This document shows, one piece after another, positions 38,501 through 52,429 of a DNA stretch of 64,000 bases. Origin of the DNA: Scortum barcoo. Taxonomy: Eukaryota; Chordata; Actinopteri; Centrarchiformes; Terapontidae. Where the stretch lies: positions 10,130,044 to 10,194,043 of the forward strand of contig CM041541.1 in the NCBI GenBank assembly GCA_023238725.1. Direction: 5' to 3'. The notes beneath the pieces were generated by a model. That model was given only the letters and a program-made list of their open reading frames with translations. It had not been told where the DNA came from and searched no databases. How positions within the stretch are numbered: the stretch's first letter is position 1; each line of letters starts with the position of its first letter. A program made the position numbers and the translations under genes.

Positions 38501-39907
38501 TCAGTTTCCAGCTGTCCATCATTAATGATGACATACAAGCTCTAGCTGTAGGCTTCTTCTTTTTGACCTCTTTGTGAGAAGACATTCCACACATCCCCGC
38601 TATATCTGGCCACTGTGGAAATCAATACTGAACCTTCTTGTTTCACATGCATAACTCGGATGACAGTACTGCAGGAGTCACAGAGAGGTCAGGCAGGCAG
38701 GGGAAAGCGGGTTTAAATGAAGATGTGACTGTTCGAGAAAGGTCGACATAAACAAGCCCTGGAAGTGATGGCCTGCACTTATCTCCCTCAACACTGCGTT
38801 AGTCACTCTTATTTTACTATTTACATTCGTTAACTAATGCAAAACTAATGCATGTTAAACTCATTTTCCGCTAGAAGAAGCATTCGCATAGTAGATTCCC
38901 TCCTCCTTGTCTCTCGTACACCTACTGTGTCTAAAATAAGTCTCAGTTACAAGCAAGAATCTGCTGTGCTGAAGTGCCCTCAAGCAACACAGTGAACCCT
39001 CAACCAGCTCCAGGGGCGCTGCTCCGCATTCGACCCCGTGATCTGAACTTCTCGACTGCGGGGGAAAAAAAACAAGCATTCCTCCTTCAGGGATCAATAG
39101 AGAATCGCAAAAAATGGTGCGAAAATCTCGCGGTGGATCGGCCCTTGTGTGCTGTTGCTTTAGGCCCGCTGCCATAAAGCGAATCAGAGGCGTCACTGGG
39201 GTGCAGTCAAACAGCTGTGCCTGTGGTTAGAGCCTCTGCTCGGAGGCTGCAATCAGCTGAGCTCCGCTTCGTCACGTGGTTCAACTTTTCACCATCTGAC
39301 CTCCTTCAAAACGCAGCGCACGAACCGTATGCAACAAACGGAAACAAAGATATGTGCCTTTGTGCATCTAGATATGCTGCTCTCCACCTCCCGGATTCTT
39401 TCGCCAGGTTACACAAGTTCTCTAAAATAAAAAAAAAAATAAAAAAGAAGTGAAAGCAAAGAATCAGCAATTTCCAGTAAAGCTCTTCATAATGCAGTGT
39501 TGACAGATTAAGCTCCAGCTGCAGCTTTATAATGTTACACAACCTGAATACCTGTTGTCCCTGCACAATGGTTCAAATTCACCAACAACACAGGACATCA
39601 AGTTTCAGTATTTCCTTATGTTTAGCACACATTAGTGAAAGATGGCTGTGTTTCTTTGTCTCTTTTCGTTTGTTTTTTGTGTTAAGTTTTATACTTTTAG
39701 ACTACAAATTTGGTAAAATACCTCCTCTTGCACGCATTTTTCCCGAATTGTCTCCTTTAAAATGGACTGATGAAGTGTTGAGCCACCAAAGATTGACTTT
39801 GGCTGAGCATGACAGACAGTGTGTGTGGGTGTGTGTGAAGTGAGCATACTGTGGCTTTTTTGGCTTTGGGCAGATTATAGGGGACGAGCAGCTCCACTGT
39901 ACTTTAC

Positions 39908-39971
39908 CATTGTTCCTTCGCTCTTGCTCCGTGCGACTTCCCTCTGCAGACGAGCCACGGCCAGCTTTTCC
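39908..39971 (-). CDS. nckap5: nckap5 exon B
   Basis: The exon contributes one G to complete the split arginine, then 21 codons beginning EKLAVARLQREVARSKSEG and ending at a methionine. The acceptor is tttag after an unusually C-rich tract, and the donor is ATG followed by gtaaag. The exon ends on a codon boundary. EKLAVARLQREVA is essentially the sequence I recall for mammalian NCKAP5, so identity is clear despite the short length. The alternating hydrophobic and charged residues continue the coiled coil of exon A. Long introns flank it on both sides (23.7 kb before, 10.4 kb after), which is typical of the very large NCKAP5 locus. The open frame through its donor into the intron has no homology and is not coding. 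Confidence 0.92.
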
Positions 39972-40420
39972 CTAAACAGAGGGGGAGGGGGGGGGGAGGA
40001 AGGAAGGTAGAAAATGAGAGTGAGTCAACGTGTGACGATAGTTTAGTGGTTGACACAGGCGGTCGGGTCAGATTCCAAAGACTGATACCAATATTTTTAC
40101 ATTTCAGTGGCACTTATGACGAGTTTTCTGTTTTGGCTCCAAATCTGGCATTTTCCCCAAAAATGTCATTCATGTCAAGAGGAGAAAGCCTCAGGATGAA
40201 CTCTGAAATCAGTCATGTCATGGGACACTTAAACTAATCAAATTCCTCGAGAGTTAGCTAATCAATTATCTTATATTTAATTAAAGTTCAACATCAACTC
40301 AATAAATGAGGAATCATCATTCAGTCTTCTATCTTAGTCTGTCCTCTGTCTAAGAGGAGGAACCTCACAGGTCTGCCAGCACATCAGCAGATAGCACACC
40401 AACAAATACACACAGACAAA

Positions 40421-40456
40421 CACACACACCCACACACCCACACACACACACACACA
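40421..40456. repeat. CA dinucleotide repeat, interrupted by CCC
   Basis: CA units with ACCCACACACCC interruptions. Another CA run follows at about 40,605-40,620. Confidence 0.9.
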
Positions 40457-41995
40457 TATACAGTCAGGAGACAGAGGTCATCCACTAACCACACAAAACA
40501 GAGGGCTTGCAGTTCTGTCCAGACAAAAATAGCTCAGAGGAAACAAAAAGCAGGGCATCCTTACATGCAGACACGCACTCATCGCAGTCTCCTACTCGCC
40601 ACAAACACACACACACACACGTGAACCAAGCTAAACAAAGAAATTGACTGTGCGTGTCCAATCCGTTTCCCACGTGAGGGCATTCCAGACTTTAATGGGA
40701 TAAATCTTGGCACACTAGCACGGATAATAAAGAACACTGTTTTATGGCCTCTCCTGAGGTATCACAACAACTGAAGCACTGCTCCAGGACTACCCAGCCT
40801 GCATCTGACAGTCGGAGATGAGACGTGTATAGGCTTTGTTAGACGCCGCTGTTTTTCTCCTAAGTGTCTGGCAACAACAACAAATGTGTTGAGGAGGAAA
40901 ATGCCTCCTCCGGCTGTGTTTGAATTTTTACAATCAGCTGGTTCAGGACCAGAAAGTCATTCATTCGAATGTCAAACACTGCATCAGCATAAATACTGTG
41001 TTGTAAACATCGTATTACACAAGTCAACACGGCATACTGACACAAATCTATATGAGCAAATATTTAAGATTAGATGAGACACACTTTGGTTTTCCAGAGG
41101 AAATTTGTCTTGAACTCAGGTGTTGCACACAAGCTGCTTTGGAAAACAAGAATATGGACAATAATAAGGAATAATAAGAATAAGGACAAACATCACAAAA
41201 ACCCACAAAAATCAACCACAAACCCAGTAAAAAAAACAACATATTGAGCAGAATACAAATAAAGAAAATGATAAACAGCATGCTCCAGAATAAAATCCGG
41301 GCATGTATTGTGTGTGAGAGGTGTAACTTTGAAGTTGTCGTCAAAGTGTTGTTCTTGACTCTCTGTGTCTGCAGGAATACATCACACACACTCGGAGCCA
41401 CCTAATATGGGACCATGGGACCTAATAAAGCAGCGTATACAGCAGACAGCCACAAGTAATAACAATCACCTGCACATTTTTCACATTTCTTTGGTGGAGC
41501 AGACACCCAAACCTCTTGCCAACCTCCCCAAAAATAACTCATGACTAATGTCTCCTCGTCTCCTCCTGACAAGACATCATTGTTTCTGAGCCGCTTACCT
41601 GTCGGGAAAAACCCCCTTGGTGATTAAGAGACAGCTGGGGGGGGGACTCACGGCTGACGGATTAATCCACTGTCTGGACTGAGCTACGAGCTAAGCACCG
41701 CCGCTGGTGGAAGTCATTCCCGCGCGCTGAGTTCCCCCTAATGGGACCAGAGCTGAATCAGGCAAAGCCCAAGCCTGGCACGCCGGTTGTGAAACACACG
41801 GTGTGACAAACCCGGGAGGAAGTCGAGCAAAAGGGCTGCGAGACAAGGAGGTGTGTTTGGGTGTGTATTTGTGTGTGTTTGCGTTCGTGCGTTTGGGCTG
41901 ATGTGAGAAGTTTGTGCGGTTCATAAATGTGGGCGTGGGAGTGGGAACTGGCTTTCGTTAAAGCGAAGTGTGACCTCTCATAAATACATGTGAAA

Positions 41996-42021
41996 GAGTG
42001 TGTGTGTGTGTGTGTGTGTGT
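41996..42021. repeat. GT dinucleotide repeat
   Basis: About 12 uninterrupted units. Confidence 0.95.
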
Positions 42022-45000
42022 CAGAGTGTGTGACTGCGTGCTCCACACCTGAGGCTGACTAATACACTCATGCTCCAGTTACACAATGTGTCTCTTCCTA
42101 TTACAACATACTGCAATCAAAAAGCATTACACTACCTTTAGAAGAGAAAAAAACTGGGAAAAAGGAGGAGATAAAAAAGTCTCTGGAAGTTCTCAGTGCA
42201 GATATTGTTTTGTTAAACAGGACCGGCCTGGCATTCCTCCAGTCTGTGTTATGGCTGAGCGTCAGCCCTGCAAGGGGTTAAGTTTCAGGACCACTTATGC
42301 ACAGGCATGTTCCAGGAGCAACCCAAGCATGAGCCAACTGCGCCCGGAGAAAATCATCGCCAAATATAGAGCAATTTGACATTCTGTGTTAAACATAATT
42401 ATAGTAACTGGCACAAGCAGTAGTCAAAACAGTATTCCAGTGCAAAATGCTCACCGGCGACATTTGGAGTTATGTGATATTTGGACGACGTTCAAGACAC
42501 ATGCAAGTAATCTGCAATCGGCTATCTTCTGTTTTGGATGTTTGGAGTGACATATCCCGCTCGGAGTTCGCCACTGTGACATGTTTTGCCGATCACTCAC
42601 TCGCTGAACTTCCACCAGCTGTGTAAACCGGCCTATCAAAATAGTCGGAGCCGGAGGCGGTTGCGTGGAGGGGTTTATCTCAAAGCCATCTCTTGCGGGG
42701 AGGCCGTTGTTGGACGTGCAAAGAGCCGCGCCATAATGGTGTTTGGTGGCAAAGAAAAGAGGAAAAAAAAAGCTTGGCTAAAACATACATGTTCTCCATC
42801 ACTAAAACGGACACAGAAACACGGCTTCCCGTCGTTAAACGCCTCATCTTAAAGGATAATTCCACTTTATTGCAACTCTGTGGTTATGGCCATTGTTTCT
42901 AATGGTTATGAAAACACTGTACTCACCGAGGTAATTAGCGAAATGTGGGAACACAACATCACTGTAACAAAAGTCTCGTCAGACCATCGGCCAACAGCTT
43001 AACAGTTTTTTTCCACATTATATGAACTTTATTTGGAGGTAAAATCAGAAGCAAGAACACCCGTAATTTTTGCAATAATCATAATAATCTTCATTGGTAT
43101 TCATTTTCTCTTCCACATAAGTTTGGCTAACGTTTTGTTTGTTTGTTTACAACCTGCCTGACGAATTGCGTTTTTTTCCATGTTGGACTTCTTAGTTAGA
43201 TATCAGTATTGACTTTAAGTAGAATATTATTATGGCTGATAGAAATGATGTCCAGACCTACAAAGATGAGCCTAAAGTTGCGATAAACCAGAGTTATATG
43301 TCAAAAGGATGCTGCTGACTTACATGACAATAGGAAGAAATGCTTCCACAGCGGCAGGAAGCTCTGGAAAACATTTGCAATGTATCTACTTGCTCTATAG
43401 GCTGTGCACACTGTATATATTTCACACTTGGCTGTGACTAAACGGGAATTATTTCAGGCTGCAGGCCGTGCCTTTATCCCGCACATCCGAGCATGTGATG
43501 AAAGCGCAAGCTGACAGTTGACCGTGTATACATTCCTCCTGCTCCTCTGCTATTTTTCTTCCTTGCTGAGCCCCAACATAAAGCCTGGCTGAGTAAATTC
43601 CAGTGGCCAATCGGGAGCAGCGTTGACGCGGACCTCCAGCGGTTCCCGGTGACCTGGAATCACCTGATAGCAGCGGAGGCCGTGCACCCCCGCCGAGCTC
43701 CAGTGGAGCAGGCCAAACCGGCTGACAACCCCTCTCTCGAATGCAACGCCCCCAATTTACTTCCAGTTTACTGTACTGTTATTGTTCTGGGCCTCAGAAT
43801 GAATGTCAGATGACCGGAGACCTTGGCTGTGAGGACATCTGCAGCATGCACTACTGATTGGGTGCTTAAAACAAGGCTCAGTTCTTTGGAGATGCATGGT
43901 GAGGGTTAGCATATGTTCAGAAGTGTTATACATGAACATGCAGTGAGGTTTTCTTCTCATATTCTCAGTTGACACCACCTGCTGTCCACCCACACACCCT
44001 TTCGCACACCTCAAATATCACATCCCTTCTTTTTATATCCAATTCTAGCAGCATCAAAGGCTCAACATCCCGCCCTCTGAGACAACACAGACAGCAGAGC
44101 GATCCCGACACTCGCCGCAGATCAACCCCGTTTCCTTCCGCGCTCTCTCCCCACTCAGGCGCTGTGCAAACCCCCGCTCTGCGTCGAGACACAGGCCGAC
44201 TGTTTGCTCCTGAGCGCCGCGGCGGCTGGGCGGCATGCAAAGACACGATCTGTCAGGGCTGAGGGAGGATCAATCACAGCGAGAGCGCTCGCCAACCTGA
44301 GCTGACATGTCGCACCCGGCTGCTTTGAACTGCATTGTGGGAGGCAGGCGTTTAGCTGTGTTTTCATCGCCACTATCACGGCTCCTCCATACAGGTGGTG
44401 TGATCCATTGTACATTGTTTGCTGTTAAGCACATAATGAAAGAGAAAAAAAAGTGCTGTCTCTTGCGTTTTGGTTTCCTATTTCCCTCACAGTACTGTAC
44501 ACCATCTTATTATCAGAATGGTTAATCTCTCCTCTGCAAAGAACGATGTTAACAGATTAAACACCACATAGTTCTGCAGCGGTTACTCACGCTGACATAA
44601 ATGCACACATCAGGATGTATAAAAGATGCATAAATATAAACCGTCTTTCCGATATTGTCATCGAGGCTTATGGGGAGCTAAACATTTCAATCGTTCTGAA
44701 CCACAAATGTACACAGAGAGGCCGGGAGGGATGCATAAATGTTTGGATGAGAGCAGAGCTGCCATGCATTTATGTATTAGCGTCTGCACTCCTGCTGGGT
44801 TAAGAGCCCTGATACGCACGCAATCTCCGTGGCACACATAGGGCATCCTGTTCAGACGGGCTCATGGGCTGCATTCTGGCTCCGACTCCGGACCGGTCAT
44901 TCCCGTCCATAATCCTCCTACGGCTGTGTTATGTAACCTTTTGCGGCGATCCAAAATTTCACCCCAGTGAGGCACAATGAGCTTACCGAGGCGTTTGATA

Positions 45001-46570
45001 AGTTATAACATCCAACCCAGGCCTGACAGGAAAGGCTGGGAGGTTGAAGTCGAGATGAAAAATGGCTTTGGCTCTAAAATGTCCAAATTTATATTATTAG
45101 CTAATAATGTGAGCCCTTTTACACCTTGCACAACACAAATTCTGAATGACACAAAGATTTGAATGAATCTTTCTGAAGTCAATTTCGAGATGGCATCAAA
45201 ATCAGCTTCTGCCCTCAATGTAAACACTTTCATCTGTTTCAAGCCTCCGCGGGGTGGGGTTCACACATCTGTGACCGTTCAATTGGTCCCAATGCATTAG
45301 GCAGCTCCAATCAATCACCGGGGAGCACCATCGTGGGCACTGAGTGCCGGCCCGACCCGCGCCTGTTCCCACCGCCTCACCCACAGCTGGTTCCTGACCT
45401 CCCGTCTCCCTGTCACAGACCCCGTCTGCACTGGAGGGCAGCGGAAAAAACAGGAGCCACATGTCAGCACCCCGCACACCCAACCACCACCCACCCACCC
45501 AGCCAGGCAGCCAGGCAGGCACAATGAGCCTTACCTCATCACGGCAGACCATCAATTATTGACAAGGTGAAATGTGATGAGGTTCTGCTGCAAGCACACA
45601 AAGAACACACGCCTTTTCATGCGGCCATGTGGCCTTGAAATGTCTTTGCTCCGTGAAAAGAGACTTTTCTAAACAACGTGTTTTGTTCTATGTGATTTGA
45701 AGATTTCAGCATACTCTGGTGTCAGAAATGTGAAAAAAAAGAGTAAACCAGATGTATGTCAGTTCACAATGACATGCACATAATTACTGTGAAAATGTGA
45801 GATAAGCATGACTCTGTTTTCCACTGTAGACTGCAAAATATAGACATTTAAAATACACCAACAATGAGGGTTGCCTAAACACACTGACCCAACTTAACCT
45901 TTATTCATACTTCCTTTTAATGTGTGAAGTTTTATTTATATGCAAAGGTGTGCACCACAGTGAGAAATGCAGTCCGACAAGTTGAGATGAAAAAAGATTA
46001 GGAAGATTTATCCAAAGTCAACATTATGGTGAACGCTCTGTTGTTTGTGTTTTCCCCTCTGTGAGAGCATCCAGCCATCAGTGCTTTCGGAGAGTCTCAG
46101 CTGGGGATATATTAATTACACTGCTGCAGATTCATTGCAGCGACTAACATCTGTCATCATCTCAGAGCAAAGGATTGATGGATGCAATCACAAACCTGTA
46201 AAAGCATATTTGTTTCAACACATTTCGGGGAACGATGTTGGAAATCAGAGCGAGGGCAGTGATTTAAATGCATCATTTTGTAGGCCAGGGGCAGATCAAA
46301 TGCACGCCGCATCTTCAAACTTCTGAAGCAGCAAAAATCAGCCATGAGGAATCCTCTGAGACTCCTCCTGAGCTCGGAGGAATGCACTCACCAAGCGTGG
46401 ATTCACCCCTGCCTGACTGTCTGTCTCCCTAAATGTTTTCTTATTCTGCGAGCGGGGCCTGACCTCAATTGTTTCCAAGCCACAGACGCATTCCTGCCCA
46501 GACGAAACGAAACATTGCGGACGAGCAGATGTGCTTTAAAAATGGCCGCGGCACCCGCCTGCCCGCCCGT

Positions 46571-46594
46571 CCGTCTGTCTGTCTGTCTGTCTGC
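46571..46594. repeat. TGTC tetranucleotide repeat
   Basis: About six units (ccgtctgtctgtctgtctgt and ctg) in a GC-rich setting. Confidence 0.9.
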
Positions 46595-49500
46595 TGTTAG
46601 GGTTTACTCACCAGCTCGGCTCGCGAGGAGTGAGGACAGGGCTAGACGCGAACACGCAGGGGGAACTCATAAACACACGCATGAACACACATGTACAAAC
46701 ACTCTGGCAAAGATATGCAGAGACGTGCGCACACAATTCTGAATCTTTTATGTCCAAATCATAAAAGAGAAATGACTCCAAACTGGAAAGATGCACTGTT
46801 GAAGGACATAAACAAACACATGATGAAGAGGAAAGATATACAATGCACGAGATGGAACAAGCCCCCCCCCCCCAAAATAGAGAAAAATCTCCTTTCAGAC
46901 ACACCTTGTTTTGAAATGGAGCTTATCAAAAGGCATTCTCAGCCACACGCTCACATTCCAACAGGTAATAATCTCGTGTGTATGTTTAAGTTTTTCCAAC
47001 GATGCTTGTCTGGCTCGAGTCACACACACTGACGTGCAATTGTGTTTTAGTAAAGCACCCTTCACACTCAGACTACAATTACTTCATGATTTAGGAGTCT
47101 ACCTGCGTCTCGTGCGCTGTATTCGGAACAAAATAAACAACAACAGCCTGTTTTTCTTATCCGGGAATTACACTTCCACTGATGCCAACATTGTACATTT
47201 TGGAAAGTTATGAAAATTGTCAGACAGAGGTGTGGAAGGATCCAACAAACACTTTATATGAAGTACTGATGCTTTTATGGACATCTGTAGAGGCTAACGT
47301 CAAAGCCTCTGCAAACAATAGATGCGTCAAAAAATTTGGTCGAATCGAGTCAACGTTTTTGCTAACAATATACCAAAGTGCAAAAGAAAAACAGGTCGTG
47401 CAAATGTCTGCAGACAACTTGCATATTTGTTTGTTTGCTTATAGAAAAAGATGTTCAAACCTCAAGGTGACCAGCATAAAGTGGCTGCACAAGAGAAAGA
47501 GGAGAAAGTGACTACTTATGTGTGAGGGAAATCAAATGTTAAATGACACAAAATCTTGCTACTGCTCCAAACTCTTATCAAAATATTCAGTCTCCACCTT
47601 TGAAAAAAAGCTTTTATGGTATTATAAAGTTCAGTATGCGGTATTTAACACTAATTCAGACGCCTTGACATGTTCAGTGGTAAAAAATGCACACATGTAC
47701 TTTAGGTAAGTCACACGTTTCATCCATTGTTCTGCATTTCACAGTCTGGCCGGCCTGGATTGAAGTAATTGGGGAACAGGGACTCACATTTACTACTGTA
47801 CCGTAATACTGGAAGGTTCTGCTGACTCATGGAGACTGTCAAAAGGCTACAGGGTGTTTTACACCGGCTGTCAACACATCGTTTTCAGAGAGGCGGGCAA
47901 ACAGTAGCCCTTTACAGAGGCAGACAAACGGCTGGTTCACATACAATAGAGACAAAGGTACGGTAAACAGGAGCGCTCAAACCGCAGGTCTGCCATCTCC
48001 GCCGCTACCCAGCCCCGAGCGCATGTGTGTGTGTTTGTGTGCACGAGTTGCTGGGCAGCTGTTGCAGAAGTCTAAATATGTGCTGCATTCAGTCTAATTT
48101 GATGCATCACTACATTTAGATTATAAGGCGACAGACAACCTGAAAATTGTCCACACACTTCCAATTACTGATGGATGCAAATTGAAAGATATGTAGTAAT
48201 TCTTTGCTCCGTGTTCTGTCAGTCATCACAGAAGTATTTCCATAGCACTCCCATTCTGTGGCATTCTGGTAATCAAGCAATTAAAAGTGAGTGCGCTTGT
48301 TGTAATTCACTCTGTGTAAAGAGTTTCACCAAATGGCTTTAAGAAGAGGTGTTTGGAAAAGAGTTTTACTGCACTGAGGCGAGCTTCTCCAGCAGTTCCT
48401 TTCCAGCTGCGCCAACACCTCCAGCCGCTGGACGGGGTCTCCACATGCTTCCCCCTCTATTATCTGATGATTTACAGCCGGGATAGTGGGGGGCTGAAGT
48501 TTGTTGACATTCCCCGCCCCGCGCAACCCCAAATTCGACACTGACCTCCTTTCCGACCTCATAAACGGCTTGCTCCTTCCAAAGTATCACCGTGACAGGG
48601 AAAGAAATATGAAACAAGAGGGAACGCTCACCAAGTAGGTTTTGACTGCTTTGATCTAAAAACTTGTGACATGCATGCGACTCTGAAAGTGTGTCAGCAG
48701 GAAGGCTGCGTAAAGAAAACAAGGACAACACCATATTATCTTGTAAACTGTTGGCATGCACGACTATGGCCTAAAAAAAAAATCCAATTTGGGGATTTTT
48801 TTTCTTTTCCAAAAACTGAAACACTTGTGGGTTCTTTTGAGGCAAGACTATGAGAGATACAAACAAAAGCTTTTATAAAGGGAAAACAAAAGTTTATTTT
48901 TGCAAGCCAAGGTACTCAAACTGCCATTATACAAAGAGAAATCATATTTCAGGCCGGTTCGGACTGGAAAACAGGCAGTTTAGAAGCAGTAAGTGCAAAA
49001 GCAGCCCACGAGTCTTCGCACCTTGGTGAACCCACATGGAGCGAATTCGCCCATTTAGAAACCACAAAAATGCTCCGTCTCTAATGACATCACTTAACAG
49101 TCAGCGAGGGTGTCTGGGCAAAGCTTTGTCTCCAGGCAAAACAGTCAGTGCATGCAATAAGCCACTGATAGGTAGCAAATAAAAGCCTTTTATTGGTTAT
49201 AAATTGTGTCGGACCATTAAACTTTATGTTTTTCCTGAGTGACACTGCTCCAAGTTGAGCCAACAGGAGACACAGAGAAAAGACATCTGATAGTCCCACT
49301 TTTTTTGGATTTCCAACTTGTTAACATTCTGTGAAACACAAAGCATGAAACTTCAGATTTAATGCAACGTGTCCTCGTGCTTTGAACCAAAAAATGCACA
49401 GCCTGGCAAAGTGTCAAAATCCTTTATTGAGCTATTTTGTTTTGCTCGGACGCTGTAGCTGCAGAAACAGGTTCATACCAGCCCAAGACAGCTCTGCGAG

Positions 49501-51193
49501 GCTGTTTTTAAAGTTCCCACGTGCTGTTCGTGGGGGAAGATAAATGTAGAGCAGGCTAAGGGGAGGAATGCATTCAAAGCACCCTTAATTGAGCTGGATG
49601 GCCTGCAGTCACAGAGGCAGAGCGTCTCAACTAGGCTGGGGGGGCTGGCGAGATCCTGAGATGTGCCTCACATGTACACATCATTAAACCGGCTGCTTTG
49701 GCTCACGGCTCCACGGTACCAATGAACGCAGCAGAGACAGTGGGAATTATATAGGGAAGTTGTCTGGAAGGCGCTCCCCCCCCTCCCTCCTTCAAAATGA
49801 AAGTCCCCTGGCTGTCAATGAAGGGGAAGTGCTCCCATGCTGAGGCCCACTGAGCCGGCCATTGAACGAGGGAACATTCCTCAGTAATTCAGTTTGACCT
49901 GAACCCAATATGCCAGCTGAGGGTCACCGAATATAGAGTGCCACATACAGGGAAGAGACGAGAGGGAGGGGAGGAATAGTTGGGAAATCGGATGTAGAGG
50001 GGTGAGAGGCGAAGTGACGGGCAAGAGTTGGAGGGGTTAAAGGAAACACAAAAGCACACGTCAGTGTGATCTGCTGGAGCGGCCTTGATTTTGTTGACTC
50101 GGCTGGTGTTTAGAGTAACAATTATCACTCTCGAAATGCCAACTGGCAAAGCAACTGGCATCCAAAACGTCCCACTGCACACTTTCTGTTGAAACCAGTG
50201 AACTTTCCACATCCATCTCCTTCAAAAGACTTTGCTCTGGTATCACACAACTCACAATAACATTTAGGCCATGTGAGGCTTCTGCCGCTCGGCTCTGACA
50301 GACAGCAAATGTGTCTGTCTCGTGCCTTTGAAATCAGAACTGATTAAATGTAGGGCACGTAATGGGACATGTTGGTCAAACAAGCAACATGGCATCAGGG
50401 GGAAAATAATAATGTGGAGAAATGGTTGCACTGTGGCATGGCTGGGATGGAGAGAATTACAGTTTTAATTCTATAAAATCAAATCCCTCACTACTTGGCA
50501 ATCCTCTTACACAGTAATCCCCAGGTAGGTTTCAGAGGGCAGCAGGCTCAAACTGCCCAGTGCAGCAACACATCTGCCCTGGTGGCGGGTTGATATCACC
50601 GTCTGCTGCTCTGCTCCCAATAAAGGCTTTAAATGGACACTATCTTAATAGAAACTGGACCAACTGTGGCCTGTTGTAAGTACAGTAATGGCGACTGCAC
50701 ATGCAATCCAAAGTCATGAAAATTTAAATAAATATTTGACAGATGCCTGCGCTGGTTGGGTTCTGCGGCTTGAGTCAACATGACCGAAGGCTGCACAGTA
50801 GATTACAGAAACTTTAAAAGTGCAGCGCATATAGGGCATGATGTGATTCATATAGCACAGTCATGGAAGAGAGGAATTTCCCTTAGGTTGTAGATTTCAC
50901 TGGCCAAAACACTCGTGCTCAACAGATGATTGCTGCAGGACTTTATTTTGAGCCACATCACAGTTTATTTTGAAATATGTGTCTCACAGTTTGGGGCATG
51001 TACAGTAGCAGGATTGCAAGTTTAACCAGTACAGCTGACTGTAAAACATTTTAAGCTAAAGGACAGTCTAATATTAACCTTCTCAAAAAGACAATCATAC
51101 ATCTGTGAAGCAGAAGTAGGAAACTTGGCTTTCGCTTGCTCTTCTATTTGACTATTGTTCTTGCTTGTCCTTCACTTAGATTGGCAGTGGCGT

Positions 51194-51227
51194 TCCCAGT
51201 TATAAAGCATCCGCTTTATAACTGGGA
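51194..51227. repeat. Perfect 15-bp inverted repeat (hairpin)
   Basis: The left arm tcccagttataaagc and right arm gctttataactggga are exact complements around the loop atcc. The next bases hold two near-copies of gatgctattttatgca, at about 51,226-51,241 and 51,242-51,257. No known small-RNA precursor is recognised. Confidence 0.9.
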
Positions 51228-52429
51228 TGCTATTTTATGCAGATGCTATTTTTTGCTCTCATGTTGGGAAGCACCAGTTCCCAAGAAAGAAAAAAAAACT
51301 CAGCTCAAACAAAAAAAAGCACTGATACCTCCCATACTCTCCCATGCTCTCATTTTCATGTTCCCTTGCAGTTCTGTTTTTAGAGATAACAAATCCAACT
51401 AAAAATATGACACCAGCGTGCAGGGTCGTGCATTTTGGCATCCTCGGTGCGTTGGTTGCAAACATCCTAGCCTCTTTCTGTGGACTGTAAATACAGCTGA
51501 GTATGAGGAAAGACCCCTGACCTGCTGTGACTTTGACATATGGACATCAGGACTGCAGCACTTCACGCCACATTAACAAGGAGCTCCAGAGAGGCTGATT
51601 GTAACAGAAAGGCTATATCCCCATAATCCATATTCTCCACCGCTTCACTGTATCCACATCCAGTTCAACACCAGTCATTTCAGTGTGGGATTAGTGAGCC
51701 GGGTAGGAAATCTTAATCTGCCTGAGAGAGCGAGCAAAAAGAAAGAAAAGGGGCTGTAGGAAGGAAAACACGCATTCCTGCACATACAAATCCCCTGCTA
51801 CGCTCAATTGTTTTACCTCTGCTTAAACGACGGGTATCCATTTCCTTCTGTTATCAATCAGAATCAAAGTGGTTTACGCAGCGCCATGGCCCCATGCTGT
51901 TGCCACTAGCAACAGGACACGCGATTCCCCCCCCCCCCTGCAACTTGCTAATCGGACTCTGCAAATCATCCCCTGCACATGAGTAGCTATATGAAATATG
52001 TTGCCTCCTCTGTGGAGTATTAGGAAAATTGCAGCTCAGGACAAAGTAAAGACGGCTGAGTGAGAAAAATCAATAAGCTCTCTTGATTTTGGCATTTTTT
52101 GAGTGTGCACATACTGAGAAGTATGCCACATAAATTGACACCCCAAATCCCCAAACAAGAACAATGTAAATCAATCAACAGGACAGTGAAAGCTTGCGAG
52201 CTGCAAGAGAAATCGTGCGATTTTGTCGTGTCATGTATGCTGACGACTATCCGCTTCTTACCCTGGTGGAGATGCAGCATCCTGGTGCATTCAGAGGACA
52301 CACATGGTAATCCACCAGCACGCTTGCCGACCCACTGATCCCGCAGATGATAAAGTTTACATCCACAATGCAGCACTGCCGGCTCTACGCTGCTCCCTGC
52401 ATGCCTGCCTGCCTCTCTACTTGACTGAG

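Larger units (their letters stand above)
29491..39907 (-). other. Intron B-C (10.4 kb)
   Basis: No gene recognised. It contains a 19-base A run at 33,243-33,261, a possible regulatory element at 33,520-33,665, a long GT repeat at 34,012-34,044, a likely decayed repeat at 35,465-35,580 and a CpG-dense patch at about 37,195-37,360. No continuous coding frame with homology was found. Confidence 0.75.

Noticed and set aside
47182..47511. 109-codon plus-strand open frame
   Set aside because: Composition is mixed and not low-complexity, but no domain or family was recognised and there are no matching splice sites or conserved start context; most likely chance.
51194..51227. MicroRNA precursor
   Set aside because: A 15-bp stem with a 4-base loop is shorter than a typical precursor (about 22-33 paired bases), and the flanks do not extend the pairing.
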